A stretch of 47,647 nt of DNA from Alphaproteobacteria bacterium (GCA_030426465.1 JAUHYK010000027.1:1-47647), one strand, 5' to 3'; counted from the first letter of the stretch, positions 1-11,400 are shown. Program-made: numbers and translations. Notes: generated by a model from the letters alone, not told the origin.

Positions 1-354
1 CAGCAATTTGTAATTGACGGCGTCATCTGCGGATAAATTCTCGGAGTCCAGCGCTTCGAGACGGGTAATGAACGCAGCGGTTTTTGCTTCGCGCCGCGCC
101 TCGCCCTCAAGCGAAGGATCACCAAGCTGGTCGTCATAATCGCGTACGCCCAGTGTGGTTGCGAAGGTCGGATTTTCTGACATCACCCAGGCCCAGTGAT
201 CCTCCATGATCTGGTTGAGGGTGTCGGGCAGCGCTGTTTCTTCTTCCGCCGCGACGGCGTCAGGCGCCAGTTCTTCTTGAGCATCCTCCTGTGCTGCGGC
301 GACGGAAAAGAAGAATGCGCCGGCGATGAGGCTGCGCAGGAAAACCGATTTCAT
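1..354 (-). CDS. DUF885-family secreted protein, N-terminal part only
   Basis: This gene enters from the left edge, so only its first 118 codons are visible. It starts at an ATG (position 354) with a classical signal peptide (MKSVFLRSLIAGAFFFSVAAAQ) and a likely cut after the AAA before Q22. An acidic linker follows. The stretch LNQIMEDHWAWVMSENPTFA, then TLGVRDYDDQLGD, is the opening typical of DUF885 proteins, a family of secreted alpha-helical zinc-peptidase-like proteins. The catalytic part of the family would lie beyond the window edge. The exact substrate is unknown. The reading frame is open to base 1 with no stop. Confidence 0.8.
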   Translation of the reverse strand, partial: MKSVFLRSLIAGAFFFSVAAAQEDAQEELAPDAVAAEEETALPDTLNQIMEDHWAWVMSENPTFATTLGVRDYDDQLGDPSLEGEARREAKTAAFITRLEALDSENLSADDAVNYKLL

Positions 355-389
355 GAAGGCGACTCCAAAAAAGAAAACGAGGAAAGAAT

Positions 390-833
390 TTAGCGTGGAC
401 GCATAAAGGCGAATACAGCGCCTCCGAGGAAGCCGGCAAGGGATTGCAGGGCGAGACCGGTCGCGTCGCGCGCGCCGCCGATAACGCCGGCGCCGCCGCC
501 AAGCTGTTGTTCGATTAGATACAGCATCAGCAGGATCGCCGCGCCCCCGGCTACAGGATAGGCCGCCGGGGCCAGCGGCTTTAGAATCCGCTTTACAAAA
601 AAAGCGACGATAAAAGCGATCAAGAGCGCTATCGCGATCATGGCGGCCAATTGCCAGAGGCCTGTGAGGTTGTCGGCGAAGGTGTTTATCTGTTGCTGGC
701 CTGAATAGACCGCGCCAACAGCCTGCATCTTTGCGATCACTTGCTGCGTATAAAACGCGACGGACAGAACATAGGTGACAATGACCGCAAGTAGATAGGC
801 GATTGCTGTTTTTATGACGTTTCCGGCGTTCAT
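390..833 (-). CDS. Small hydrophobic membrane protein, unknown function
   Basis: A 147-residue protein with no recognised family. It starts MNAGNVIKTA; the ATG at 833 is preceded by AGGGG at good distance, so I prefer it to the in-frame GTG at 845. Four hydrophobic segments are visible: about residues 6-27, 60-82, 90-108 and 128-144. They suggest an inner-membrane protein, with the segment between the first two helices (about 30-58) in the periplasm. It lies 35 bp upstream of the DUF885 gene on the same strand, so the two may be co-transcribed. Nothing in the sequence indicates a function. Confidence 0.7.
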   Translation of the reverse strand: MNAGNVIKTAIAYLLAVIVTYVLSVAFYTQQVIAKMQAVGAVYSGQQQINTFADNLTGLWQLAAMIAIALLIAFIVAFFVKRILKPLAPAAYPVAGGAAILLMLYLIEQQLGGGAGVIGGARDATGLALQSLAGFLGGAVFAFMRPR

Positions 834-958
834 CAGGCCCCTCACATGCCGCGGCGCAGTAAAATGGCGGCAATTGCTTCGTTCTTCATATTGACGGCGA
901 TAGCTGGCGCCGCCTACCCATGGCTGTGAAGTTTTATCCCAAATGAAAGGGCCCGGCC

Positions 959-2146
959 ATGGTGATGACGACCCGTTTTTTCATGATGACCTGTTGTGCG
1001 GCGCTGGCCGCTGCGTGTTCTGGAGGCGGCGAGGCGTCAGCGCCCAAAGGCGGCGGCGATGCAAGCTTGCAGGAGACCCTGGCCGACCCGGCGCCGGAAG
1101 GTGAGGTTGCGCTGAATGTCGAGGTTCTAGCGGACGGGCTCGCCTTTCCCTGGTCCATCGCGTTTCTGCCGGGCGGAAATATTCTGTTCAGCGAGCGGGA
1201 CGGGCGGCTTCGCATCATTCGCGATGGCGAGTTGGTGGACGAGCCTGTCGCCGGCGTGCCGGAAGTGCTCGTCTTCAATCAGGGCGGCCTTTTCGACATT
1301 CTCCTACACCCCGACTTTGAGGAAAATGGCGTTCTTTACATCAGCTATGCACACGGTACGGAAAAAGCCAATGCGACGCGGATCGCGCGTGCGGTGTTTG
1401 ACGGGTCTTCGCTTTCCGGTCTCGAAGTTCTGTATGACGCCAAACCGCTGAAAGACACCGGGCACCATTACGGCGCCCGCATGGTGTGGGGCGGCGACGG
1501 CAAGCTTTATGCGAGTATCGGCGAAGGGTCGAAATACAAGGAAAAGGCGCAGGACATGACATCGAGCTTCGGCTCGATCATTCGCCTCAATGAAGACGGC
1601 TCTATTCCCGAGGATAACCCGACTTTCGGCGACGGCGAGCGGCCGGAGCTTTTCACAAAAGGCCATCGCAACCCGCAAGGTCTCGCCTATGACGCGACAC
1701 GGGGCATCCTCTGGGAAAACGAGCACGGGCCCCGCGGCGGCGACGAAATCAATATTATCGAGCGCGGCAATAATTACGGCTGGCCGCTGGCGACATACGG
1801 CATCGACTATAATGGCGCCAAGATTTCTCCGTTTACGGAATATGAAGGCACTACCCAGCCGGTGAAATACTGGACGCCGTCCATCGGCGTTTCAGGGCTT
1901 GCGGTCTATCGCGGCGATCTGTTTGAGGGATGGGACGGTGATTTGCTGGCGGGCGGCCTGTCCGGCTCTGCGCTCCATCATATCATCATGGACGGCGACA
2001 AGCCCGCTGGTGAAGAGCGGTATCTTTTGGATCGCGGCGAGCGTGTGCGTGATGTTCGCGTCGGACCCGATGGCGCGATTTATGTTGCGACTGAACTCTA
2101 TCAGGATAATACGGGCGGCAAAATCCTGCGCCTCACACCTCAATAG
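959..2146 (+). CDS. PQQ-dependent sugar dehydrogenase (aldose dehydrogenase type), lipoprotein
   Basis: 395 residues, close to the usual size of soluble glucose/sorbosone dehydrogenases of the YliI/Asd type. The N-terminus is a lipoprotein signal with lipobox LAAAC, so C20 would be lipidated and the enzyme tethered on the periplasmic side. The body shows family hallmarks in order: GLAFPWSIAFLPGG, GGLFDILLHPDF, GHHYGARMVWG, GHRNPQGLAYD, ENEHGPRGGDEIN, NNYGWP and VGPDGAIYVAT. They form the six-bladed beta-propeller, with the catalytic His in the GHHYG segment. Members oxidise aldoses in the periplasm with PQQ; the true substrate here is not known. AAAGGG sits 6 nt before the chosen ATG. It converges on mmcB. 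Confidence 0.9.
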   Translation: MVMTTRFFMMTCCAALAAACSGGGEASAPKGGGDASLQETLADPAPEGEVALNVEVLADGLAFPWSIAFLPGGNILFSERDGRLRIIRDGELVDEPVAGVPEVLVFNQGGLFDILLHPDFEENGVLYISYAHGTEKANATRIARAVFDGSSLSGLEVLYDAKPLKDTGHHYGARMVWGGDGKLYASIGEGSKYKEKAQDMTSSFGSIIRLNEDGSIPEDNPTFGDGERPELFTKGHRNPQGLAYDATRGILWENEHGPRGGDEINIIERGNNYGWPLATYGIDYNGAKISPFTEYEGTTQPVKYWTPSIGVSGLAVYRGDLFEGWDGDLLAGGLSGSALHHIIMDGDKPAGEERYLLDRGERVRDVRVGPDGAIYVATELYQDNTGGKILRLTPQ

Positions 2147-2177
2147 GCGTCTCAATAAATCCGCTTACGGATGAGAT

Positions 2178-2645
2178 TTACGGATCAATGGCGACGGCGA
2201 AACTTCTCGCCGCCGCCTGCCGGGCGAAACGCAGGGTGACTGCCTTGCGCCTTGCGGCGTTGAGTGGGCGGTCTTCTGCTGTACGCGCTATCGCGGCGCC
2301 ATATTCGTCAGCGATGATGAGGCCCTCATCTTCGGGCAGAAGCGTGCGGGGAAAGTCCGTGTCCACGGCGAAATAAAACTGGTCGCAATAATCGCGATAT
2401 TCCGGCCATTTTTGATCGACCTCAAAATCGGCGCGGCAGGATTTGACCTCTGCGATGATCAGGCGGCCTTTGCGGTCGAGCCCGGCGACGTCCGCGCGCC
2501 GGCCATTGGCGAGGCGGAACTCGCAAAGCGGCGACAGGCCGAGATCGAGAAATAGCCGCGTCACGCCACGGGTCAGGGCGAGGGTGCGGTCAGGGCGGCA
2601 TGGGTCGGCGTCAGCCGTTTCGGGGATCAACAAGGTGTTCTGCAT
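2178..2645 (-). CDS. mmcB: MmcB family DNA repair protein (DUF1052)
   Basis: 155 residues from the ATG at 2645 (an in-frame TTG lies 51 bp upstream but would make an atypically long N-terminus). The core GRRADVAGLDRKGRLIIAEV followed by KS and DFEVDQKWPEYRDYCDQFYF has the D...E-x-K layout of a PD-(D/E)XK nuclease-like fold: D in RADV, then E and K in IAEVK. This matches MmcB, an alphaproteobacterial protein in the DNA-damage response, reported in Caulobacter to act with the ImuA/ImuB/DnaE2 mutagenesis pathway. No LexA box was identified near it. The ferredoxin gene upstream on the same strand ends 67 bp before the start. Confidence 0.85.
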   Translation of the reverse strand: MQNTLLIPETADADPCRPDRTLALTRGVTRLFLDLGLSPLCEFRLANGRRADVAGLDRKGRLIIAEVKSCRADFEVDQKWPEYRDYCDQFYFAVDTDFPRTLLPEDEGLIIADEYGAAIARTAEDRPLNAARRKAVTLRFARQAAARSFAVAIDP

Positions 2646-2712
2646 TTGTTCATTGAAGCCTGCCAAGTGGCGAGGCGTCAAGGACAAAGGCGTCAATCAG
2701 ATGGTTTGTCCG

Positions 2713-3599
<887 letters not shown>

Positions 3600-3650
3600 A
3601 ACGCGAGAAGAAACCAATGGGAAATAGCGGAACGAAGCGAGTGATGGATT

Positions 3651-4718
3651 GTGAATAACCGGGACGAAGCGCGGCTAAGATTTCTGGATGCCGCCGGCTG
3701 GGGCGCGGCGGAGTCGGCGGTGCTTGCTGGCGACGCCTCGACGCGCAGCTATCAACGCTTGCGGCTGGACGGAAAACCAGCGGTGTTGATGATCGCTCCG
3801 CCGGGCGCCGAGGCGCCTGCCTCTCCCCCGGATGCGGATGAAACCACACGGCGCGCCCTCGGCTACAACGCCATGGCGCGGCTTGCCGGACCCAATCTCA
3901 ATGCATTCACCTCTCTGTCCACAGCCTTGCGAACGGCGGGGCTTTCCGCGCCGGAAGTTTATGCGGCCGATGCCGTCGCCGGCTTTGCTCTGCTTGAAGA
4001 TCTTGGCGATGATCTTTTTGCGCGTGTTGTCGGCAAGGTTGACGAAGAAACGCTTTATCGTGCCGCGGTTGATGCGTTGGCGCAGCTCCATGAAAGCGGT
4101 TCCAAACCGCTGAAAAGCGACGCCTATACGATGCTGGACTACGATGCGCTGGCTCTCGAAACTGAAGCCGCGTTGCTGATCGAATGGTATTGGCCGTTGA
4201 AAAAAGGCGCGCCCGCAAGCGATAATCTGGGTACGGAGTATTTATCTCTCTGGCGTGAAATTGTCGGTGAGCTTTCGGCGCCGCATGTCTATGTGTTGCG
4301 CGATTTTCATGCGGAAAATCTCTTATGGCTGCCGGAGAGGGGCGGGGTTGAGAAGGTCGGCGTCATCGATTTTCAGGACGCGCTGTTCGGGCACGCCGCC
4401 TATGATCTCGTTTCCTTGCTGGAAGATGCGCGCCGCGACGTCGAACCTGAGCTCGCTGAAAAGATGATCGCCTATTATATCAGTCTCGGCGGACCGCAAT
4501 TTGATGCGGGCGGGTTCCGGCGCGATTACGCGATCCTTGCCGCGCAAAGAAACGCAAAAATTCTGGGCATTTTCGCGCGCCTCGCCAAGCGCGATAACAA
4601 GCCGCGTTATCTTGATCTGTTGCCTCGGGTCGAGGCTCATTTCCGCCGCGATCTGGCGCGCAGTGAAATTGCGCCGCTACGCGCCTTCTTCGCCCAGCAT
4701 TTGCCGGAGCTTGCTTGA
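3651..4718 (+). CDS. amgK: Aminoglycoside-phosphotransferase-fold sugar kinase, AmgK-like
   Basis: 355 residues with a GTG start (no in-frame ATG before residue 47). The kinase fold is shown by the catalytic loop LRDFHAENLLWL (R217 to N223, catalytic D218, metal-binding N223) and the DFG-equivalent VIDFQDALFGHAAYDL (D240). In Pseudomonas, AmgK phosphorylates the anomeric OH of N-acetylmuramate and N-acetylglucosamine so that MurU can make UDP-MurNAc. Here the next gene overlaps by one base and is a MurU-like nucleotidyltransferase, so the pair very probably forms the same peptidoglycan-recycling shunt. That function is inferred from fold and neighbour, since the fold alone is shared by many kinases. 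Confidence 0.85.
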   Translation: MNNRDEARLRFLDAAGWGAAESAVLAGDASTRSYQRLRLDGKPAVLMIAPPGAEAPASPPDADETTRRALGYNAMARLAGPNLNAFTSLSTALRTAGLSAPEVYAADAVAGFALLEDLGDDLFARVVGKVDEETLYRAAVDALAQLHESGSKPLKSDAYTMLDYDALALETEAALLIEWYWPLKKGAPASDNLGTEYLSLWREIVGELSAPHVYVLRDFHAENLLWLPERGGVEKVGVIDFQDALFGHAAYDLVSLLEDARRDVEPELAEKMIAYYISLGGPQFDAGGFRRDYAILAAQRNAKILGIFARLAKRDNKPRYLDLLPRVEAHFRRDLARSEIAPLRAFFAQHLPELA

Positions 4719-5467
4719 TGCCCCCGACAACACAAAAACAGATGCCGCACACCGCCATGGTGCTCGCCGCAGGGCTCGGCACGCGTATGCGGCCACTGAC
4801 AGATGACACGCCGAAGCCGCTGATCCGGGTCGCCGGGAAAGCCTTGATGGATTATGCGCTGGACCGTTTCGCCGATGCGGGCGTCAAGCGCGCTATCGTC
4901 AATGTGCATTATCTTGCCGATCAGGTGGAGGCGCATGTGGCGGCGCGCCCGGCGCCGGAAATTATTATTTCCGACGAACGCGGACTTCTGCTCGAAACCG
5001 GCGGCGGCCTTAAAAATGCGCGCGCCATGCTGGGCGATAATCCCGTCTTCTGTACGAACACGGACGCAATCATGATCGATTGCGATGGGGGGGAGGCGTG
5101 CGCGGCGCTTTCAGAGAGTTGGGACGCCGCGGCAATGGACGCCCTGTTGCTGCTTGTGCCTGTCGACCGAACCAGCGGCTATGAAGGGCGCGGCGATTTC
5201 GATCACTCCGAAGACGGACGAATTGCGCTGCGCGCCGGCGATGCGGCGCCTTTTGTTTTCACCGGATTGCAGATTTTGTCGCCGTCGCTCATCGATGAAG
5301 GGCCGGACGGCGCCTTCTCGACGCGCCTGTTGTGGGACAAGGCGGCGGCGCGCGGCCGTCTATACGGCGTCATTTATGGCGGCGACTGGCTGCATGTGGG
5401 CGATCCGCAAGGCCTTCAAGACGCTGAGGCGCGACTTTCCCAATCGGCGCCAGACGGGCGCGAGTGA
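4718..5467 (+). CDS. murU: Sugar-1-phosphate nucleotidyltransferase, MurU-like
   Basis: 249 residues. The nucleotide-binding signature is AMVLAAGLGTRMRPLTDDTP followed by KPL, in the first 35 residues, with the metal-binding TNTDAI segment in the middle and VGDPQGLQDAE at the end. MurU makes UDP-MurNAc from MurNAc-1-phosphate, bypassing MurA/MurB and fosfomycin. The start overlaps the amgK-like stop (TGATG, one base shared), which argues for translational coupling. The second in-frame ATG, eight codons on, would also leave the complete fold. A glucose- or mannose-1-phosphate enzyme is possible on sequence alone; the kinase neighbour favours MurU. Confidence 0.85.
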   Translation: MPPTTQKQMPHTAMVLAAGLGTRMRPLTDDTPKPLIRVAGKALMDYALDRFADAGVKRAIVNVHYLADQVEAHVAARPAPEIIISDERGLLLETGGGLKNARAMLGDNPVFCTNTDAIMIDCDGGEACAALSESWDAAAMDALLLLVPVDRTSGYEGRGDFDHSEDGRIALRAGDAAPFVFTGLQILSPSLIDEGPDGAFSTRLLWDKAAARGRLYGVIYGGDWLHVGDPQGLQDAEARLSQSAPDGRE

Positions 5468-8400
5468 TGGCGCCCGTCTTTAGAGCGACAGGCCCACGAT
5501 ATTTTTCGATAGCCTCCGGGCGCCCGTTTTTGAGCGATCTGGCAAGCGGGCTTGCAGGCTCGATCCGCGAGGCGGGGTTCGACCTTCCCGACGCGACCAT
5601 CTATCTGCCGACCCGGCGCGCCGCGCGCGCCCTCGCCGAAGCGTTTCTGGCAACGGCGCCCGGCGCCGCGACATTGACTCCTCATATCAAAGCGCTGGGC
5701 GATATCGATGAAGATGAATTCGCGCTCGACGAACCGGAGACCGGCGCCGGGTTTGAAGATGAGCTGGCGCTTGCTCCAGCGGTTCTGTCTGCGGAACGGC
5801 GGCTGGTGCTGGCGCGCTGGATCGCCGAACGGGACAAAACCTGGTTCGACGGCCAGCGGCGCTGGGCTGGCGCCATCTCGGCGGCGGATGAGTTGGGCCG
5901 CCTTCTCGATTCTCTTTACACCGAAGAAATACCGGCTTCGCGACTTGAAAAAATTGTGCCTGAGGATCTTGCGATCCATTGGGGCCAATCGCTGGAGTTT
6001 TTGAGAATCGTCACAGAGGCATGGCCCGGCCATCTCTGTGCGCAAGGCCTTCTCGACCCGGCGGCGCGACGCATCGCTTTAATAGATTTGCAGACAAAGC
6101 GCTGGGAAGAGACCCCGCCTGATAAGCCGGTGATCATCGCGGGCACGACCGGTTCAACCCCTGCCGTGGCGCGCATGATGAAGCTGACAGCGTCTTTCCC
6201 TTATGGATGTGTTGTGCTGCCTGGGCTTGACCTCGCGGCCAACGATCATGTCTGGGCGGCGGTGGATGAGCCGCATCCGCAAAGCGGCTTAAAGGCGTTG
6301 TTACACTCGCTTGGTGTCGCCCGCGAGGATGTGCGGCCATGGCCAGTTGAGGGACAGACGGAAAGCCGGCGCGCGGCTTTGATTACGGTCGCCTTGCGTC
6401 CCGCTGACGCTTCTGATGACTGGCGCGACTGGGCCGAAGATGCAAAAGCTTCGCGAAATGATGTGGCCGGCGCCCTTGATGGTCTCAAGCTTGTGGAAGC
6501 GAAGGATGAGGAGCGGGAGGCGGCGGCGATCGCATTGACGTTCCGCGAAGTGATCGAGACGCCGGGGCGAACCGCAATGCTGGTGACGCCGGATCGCGAT
6601 CTCGCCCGGCGTGTTTCCATGAAAATGCGCCGCTGGGGCGTTACTGTTGACGATTCTGCGGGCGCGCCTTTCGCGAATACGCCTTGCGGGATTTACCTGC
6701 GGCTTGTGGCGCGCTGGCTTAACGATCCCGCAGATCCGGTGCGCCTCATGGCGATGATGGATCACGGGATGTTTTCAGGCGGCGTTAGCACGGCTGAGTG
6801 CGTCAAAGCGGTTCGCCGCATGGACAAGGGGTTGCGGGGGTTAAAACCGTCTGCCGGAATGAGCGGCGTTCGCCGCAAGCTCGAGAAAGCCAAGATCTTA
6901 AACGAAGGCGTTGAGCAGGTGCTTGCGTCGCTAGGGGCGGCGTGCGCCTTGTGGCCCGGCGCCGATGCTCCTTTTACGGAACGTTTTGAGGCCCATCTTG
7001 CCGCGGCGGAAAGCCTGGCCGCGAGCGATATGGAAGCCGGCGCCGACCGGCTCTGGCGCGGTGAAGATGGTGATGCGGGCGCGGCGCTTCTCAATAATCT
7101 CCGTCCGGGTCTTGCGCTGATTGTCCATGACGAGGCGGCGGAATACGCAGATATTTTTGCGCGGCTCATCTCCGGCGGGGCGGTGCGCCGCCGTGCGCCC
7201 GCGCATCCGAGGCTGTCGATCCTCGGCCCCCTGGAGGCGCGGTTACAGTCTGCCGATCTTGTTATTTTAGGGGGATTGAATGAAGGCGTTTGGCCGCGGG
7301 ACGCCGCTATTGATCCCTTCCTGTCGCGACCGATGCGTAAGGAGCTGGGGTTGCCGTCGCCAGAGCGGCGCATCGGCCTTGCCGCTCACGATTTTGCGCA
7401 GCTTGCCGCCGCGCCGGAAGTGATGCTGACGCGCTCATCGCGATCTGCAGGAAAGCCCACAAAGCCATCGCGCTGGATTGTCCGTCTCAAGAATATCCTG
7501 AAAGGCGCACAGCTTCTGGAGCTTGTCGAAGAGAGCGCGGCGGCGGAGGCGCTCGCGGCGCTACTGGATAAACCGCGCGCAGTTGCGGCGGCGCCCGCGC
7601 CGAGGCCGACGCCGCCGGTTGGCGCGCGTCCGCCATCTCTTTCGGTCACGCAAGTCGGCACGTTGTTGCGCGATCCATACGCTATCTACGCATCGAAAAT
7701 TCTGGGCCTCAGAAAACTCAATCCGTTGGGGGAGGCGTTCGATCAGCGTTATCTGGGTATTCTCTTTCACAAGGTGCTGGAAGATTATGTTGCGGAGCCA
7801 TCGCGCGCCTCGGAAGATGAGCGCAAGGCGCGGCTCGCCGGACTTTATGAACATCATGCAGCCGATCATGGCCTTGACGCCGCCCATGAGCAATTCTGGC
7901 GTGCGCGCGCAAATGATGCGTTCCGGTTTCTGGCCGATTGGGAAAATGCGCGCCGCAATATTGGCGAACCGGTTGTCATTGAGGGCGAAGGCGCCGCAAC
8001 GCTCGATATTGATGGGAATAGTTTTACCCTGACCGCGCGGGCTGACCGTATCGACAGGCTCACTGACGGCGGCGCTTTTATCATTGATTATAAAACTGGC
8101 GCGCCGCCGAGCCTTGATCAGGTCAAGACCAATTTCAGCCCGCAATTGCCATTGACGGGATTGATCGTCGAGGCGGGCGGGTTCGAGGGCTTTGGCGCCG
8201 CGCCGGTTGCGGGGTTTGAATATGTGCGCATTATTTCGCGCAAAGATGACGAGAAATTCGCTGGCGCCGAAGACGGCGACGCAAAAGAATTTATCGATGA
8301 TGCGCGCGATGGGCTGCAAGAAATCCTGAGGCACTTCTCTGACGCCGGCCAAGCTTATCTTTCTCAGCCGCGTCCGCAATTCATGAATGAGTTTGGCGAT

Positions 8401-8472
8401 TACGATCATCTCGCGCGTCGCAAGGAGCGTAACGCGCAAGGCGCCGGTGATGATGCGGGAGGCGGCGAATGA
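5467..8472 (+). CDS. addB: Double-strand break repair protein AddB, alphaproteobacterial type
   Basis: 1001 residues. AddB is the partner of AddA in the helicase-nuclease that resects double-strand breaks and loads RecA, replacing RecBCD. The N-terminal half is the inactive helicase-like region (starting with IYLPTRRAARALAEAF). Near residue 600 lies GPLEARLQSADLVILGGLNE followed by GVWP. The C-terminal nuclease domain carries ARADRIDRL and FIIDYKTG (about residue 875), the RecB-family D...D-Y-K motif. The four Cys of the Bacillus iron-sulfur cluster are not apparent. The start overlaps murU by one base (TGATG) and the end overlaps addA by four (ATGA), so translation is coupled throughout. Confidence 0.95.
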   Translation: MAPVFRATGPRYFSIASGRPFLSDLASGLAGSIREAGFDLPDATIYLPTRRAARALAEAFLATAPGAATLTPHIKALGDIDEDEFALDEPETGAGFEDELALAPAVLSAERRLVLARWIAERDKTWFDGQRRWAGAISAADELGRLLDSLYTEEIPASRLEKIVPEDLAIHWGQSLEFLRIVTEAWPGHLCAQGLLDPAARRIALIDLQTKRWEETPPDKPVIIAGTTGSTPAVARMMKLTASFPYGCVVLPGLDLAANDHVWAAVDEPHPQSGLKALLHSLGVAREDVRPWPVEGQTESRRAALITVALRPADASDDWRDWAEDAKASRNDVAGALDGLKLVEAKDEEREAAAIALTFREVIETPGRTAMLVTPDRDLARRVSMKMRRWGVTVDDSAGAPFANTPCGIYLRLVARWLNDPADPVRLMAMMDHGMFSGGVSTAECVKAVRRMDKGLRGLKPSAGMSGVRRKLEKAKILNEGVEQVLASLGAACALWPGADAPFTERFEAHLAAAESLAASDMEAGADRLWRGEDGDAGAALLNNLRPGLALIVHDEAAEYADIFARLISGGAVRRRAPAHPRLSILGPLEARLQSADLVILGGLNEGVWPRDAAIDPFLSRPMRKELGLPSPERRIGLAAHDFAQLAAAPEVMLTRSSRSAGKPTKPSRWIVRLKNILKGAQLLELVEESAAAEALAALLDKPRAVAAAPAPRPTPPVGARPPSLSVTQVGTLLRDPYAIYASKILGLRKLNPLGEAFDQRYLGILFHKVLEDYVAEPSRASEDERKARLAGLYEHHAADHGLDAAHEQFWRARANDAFRFLADWENARRNIGEPVVIEGEGAATLDIDGNSFTLTARADRIDRLTDGGAFIIDYKTGAPPSLDQVKTNFSPQLPLTGLIVEAGGFEGFGAAPVAGFEYVRIISRKDDEKFAGAEDGDAKEFIDDARDGLQEILRHFSDAGQAYLSQPRPQFMNEFGDYDHLARRKERNAQGAGDDAGGGE

Positions 8473-11400
8473 CTCCGCTTCAGGAAACAACCAATAATCA
8501 GCGCCATGCAGCCGACCCGGGGCGTTCGGTCTTTGTGATGGCCAATGCGGGCTCGGGCAAGACGCGGGTGCTCACTAATCGCGTAGCGCGGCTTCTTCTT
8601 GCGGGCGCGCCGCCGCAGAAAATACTCTGCATCACCTTCACCAAGGCGGCGGCGGCGGAGATGGCGGAGCGGTTGTTTTCCGTGCTCGGCGAATGGGCGC
8701 TCGCCAGCGATGAAAAATTGCTGGAGGAGCTATCTGAGCTCGAAGGCGCTAATGCGACTGCAAAATCTGCTGACGATCTGGCGCTGGCGCGCAGGCTGTT
8801 CGCAAGGGCGCTTGAAACGCCCGGCGGCCTGAAGATCCAGACTATTCATTCCTTTTGTGAAAGCGTCCTTCGGCGTTTTCCGATTGAGGCAGGCGCGCCG
8901 CCGGGCTTCACCGTGGTTGAGGATGCGCAGGCATCAGCGCTGATGAACGCTTCGCTCGACGCCGTCGCCATCATCGCCGGTGACGACGCCACTTTAGCGG
9001 CGGCGTTCGACCGGCTTTCGCTCAAGCGTACTGAAAGCGATCTGCGCCAGCTTTTGGTTGGTGCGGCCTCAGGCGGAGCTGTTGCCGATATTGATGCTGC
9101 AGCGGCGTCGCTTGCCAGCAAACTCGCTATCAATCCGGATGAGACAGCGGACACGATCAAGCGTGATTTTTTGCAGGAAGTCTCCACTGATGAATTGCGC
9201 CGCGCTCATGACGGTCTTGCCGCAGAAGGGAAACAGCCGCAGGCGGCGGCTCAGCGGTTATCTGCTTATTTTACCGCACAAAGCGATGAAGACCGTTGGG
9301 ACGCGCTCGTAAAAACTTTCTTGGTCGCCGATCAGTCAAAGACAGTGAACAGGATCGCCTCCAAGGCGACTGACAAGCACGACCCGTGGGTCGGGCCTTA
9401 TGTGAATACGCTGAAAGAGCTTGTTTTCACGGAGTTGCAAGCGATCCGGGCGCATGCGCTATATGGCGATACGGTCGCCTTCTGGCGGCTCACTGCAGCG
9501 CTGGGGACGCGTTACGCTGAGGAAAAAGCCGCGCGCGCGATGCTTGACTTCAACGACCTGATTGCGCGCGCCGAAGCGTTGTTTCAGCGTCATGAAGCCG
9601 CCTGGATCATGTACAAACTCGACTACGGCATCGATCACATTCTGATTGACGAGGCGCAGGACACCTCACCCGGGCAATGGGCGGTGGTGGAAAATTTGTT
9701 CGCAGATTATTTTTCCGGCGCGGGCGCGCGGGAGGCGTCTCGCAGCTTCTTCGCCGTGGGCGATATGAAACAGTCGATCTATTCCTTTCAGGGCGCCGAT
9801 GTCGGGCTTTTCAAGGCCAAGGAATTCGACCTCGGCGAAAAACTCAGCGCGGTCACTGAATACAGAAACATTCCGCTGACCATGTCGTTTCGGACAACGG
9901 AGCCGGTGCTGTCTTTCGTGGATGCGGCGTTCAACGACCCAGCGGCGGCGGAGGGTCTTGGTGAGTTCCCAATCCCCGCTCACGGCGTCTGCCGGGAAGG
10001 CGCCGCGGGACTCGTGGAAATCTGGCCGCTGACGCCGCGCCCGGAAAAGCTGGAGATCAACCCCTGGGATGCGCCGGTGGACGCACCGGAGGCGAGTCAC
10101 CCGGTGCGCGTTTTGTGTGACCGCGTCGCGGCGCAAATCAAGGGTTGGCTCGACACAAGCGAGCTGTTGGAGTCGCGCGGCCGTGCGATCCGGGCCGGCG
10201 ACATCATGATTCTGGTTCAAAGCCGGGGACCGCTTTTCCGTGAGATTATCCAGCGCCTTTCTGCTGCGGGCGTGCCTGTCGCGGGGCCTGATCGCTTGAA
10301 GCTCGCCGACGATCCGGCGGTCGAGGACCTTCTTTCCTATGCGCGGTTTGTGCTGACCGAAGGCGATGATCTTTCGCTGGCGGAGCTCTTGAAAAGCCCG
10401 CTTTTCGGTTTTGACGATGATGCTGATCTGTTCCCGCTCGCCTATAGGCGTGGCAAAGGCGTAACGCTCTGGCGTTCGCTGCGCGCGCGCGCTGGTGACA
10501 ATGAAAAATGGAAAGCCGCCGCCGAAGATATCATATCGGCGAGGGCGGTGGCGCGTGCGCAAGGTCCCTATGCCTTTTTCTCCCATGTGCTGGAGGCGGG
10601 GCCGCTTGCTGGCCGTCAACGATTTTTCGAACGGCTTGGCGAAGCTTCCTCCGACGCCATGGATGAGTTATTGCGACAGGCGCTCGATTTCGAGAATGGG
10701 AATCCGCGAAGTCTTCGTGAATTCGTCGCCTGGTTTGACGGCGCCTCGGGCGACATCAAACGCGAAATGGAGCGGGAAAATCAATCCGTCCGTGTCATGA
10801 CCGTCCACGGCGCAAAGGGGCTGGAAGCAGACATTGTCTTTCTCCTCGATGCGCATCGTGAGGCGAATATCAGGAATATCGGTCCGCTTCTCATTCCGGC
10901 GCCCGACGCTGGCTTGCCGAATGGCGCAGCGTTGCTGGCCTGGTCGAAAGCAGAGGATGCGCCCCTAAGCGCCGAGGCGCGAGAGGAAAAAACACGCCTC
11001 GCTTATGAAGAGTATCGCCGCCTGTTTTATGTGGCGGCGACGCGCGCACGCGACCGGCTTTTCATCTGCGGCATTGAGCAGGGCAATCGCAAAAATCCGC
11101 AAGATAAGGAGACGGGCCTTAAATCCTGGCATTCGCTGGCGCATGACGGATTTGCGCGCTTGCAGGAGCGCGTTGAAACTGGTGAAGCGCCCTTCTGGGA
11201 GGACGGCGATGCGCCCTTGCTGCGTCTTTCCTGTCAGCAATCTGCGAGAGTGAAAACCGATGATGCGCCCGGCCCAAAGTCGAGTGTTAAAGCTCCGTCA
11301 TGGCTGAAACAAAGAGCGCCTGAAGAAACCGCCGCGTTGAGGCTGACGCCATCAAAGCTTGATGGCGAGGAAGACGAGGAAAGGCGTGCTTCTGCGCAGG

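Noticed and set aside
5464-8472. Long minus-strand frames opposite addB and addA
   Set aside because: They follow the codon pattern of the real genes on the other strand and encode Arg/Ala-rich sequence without domains.
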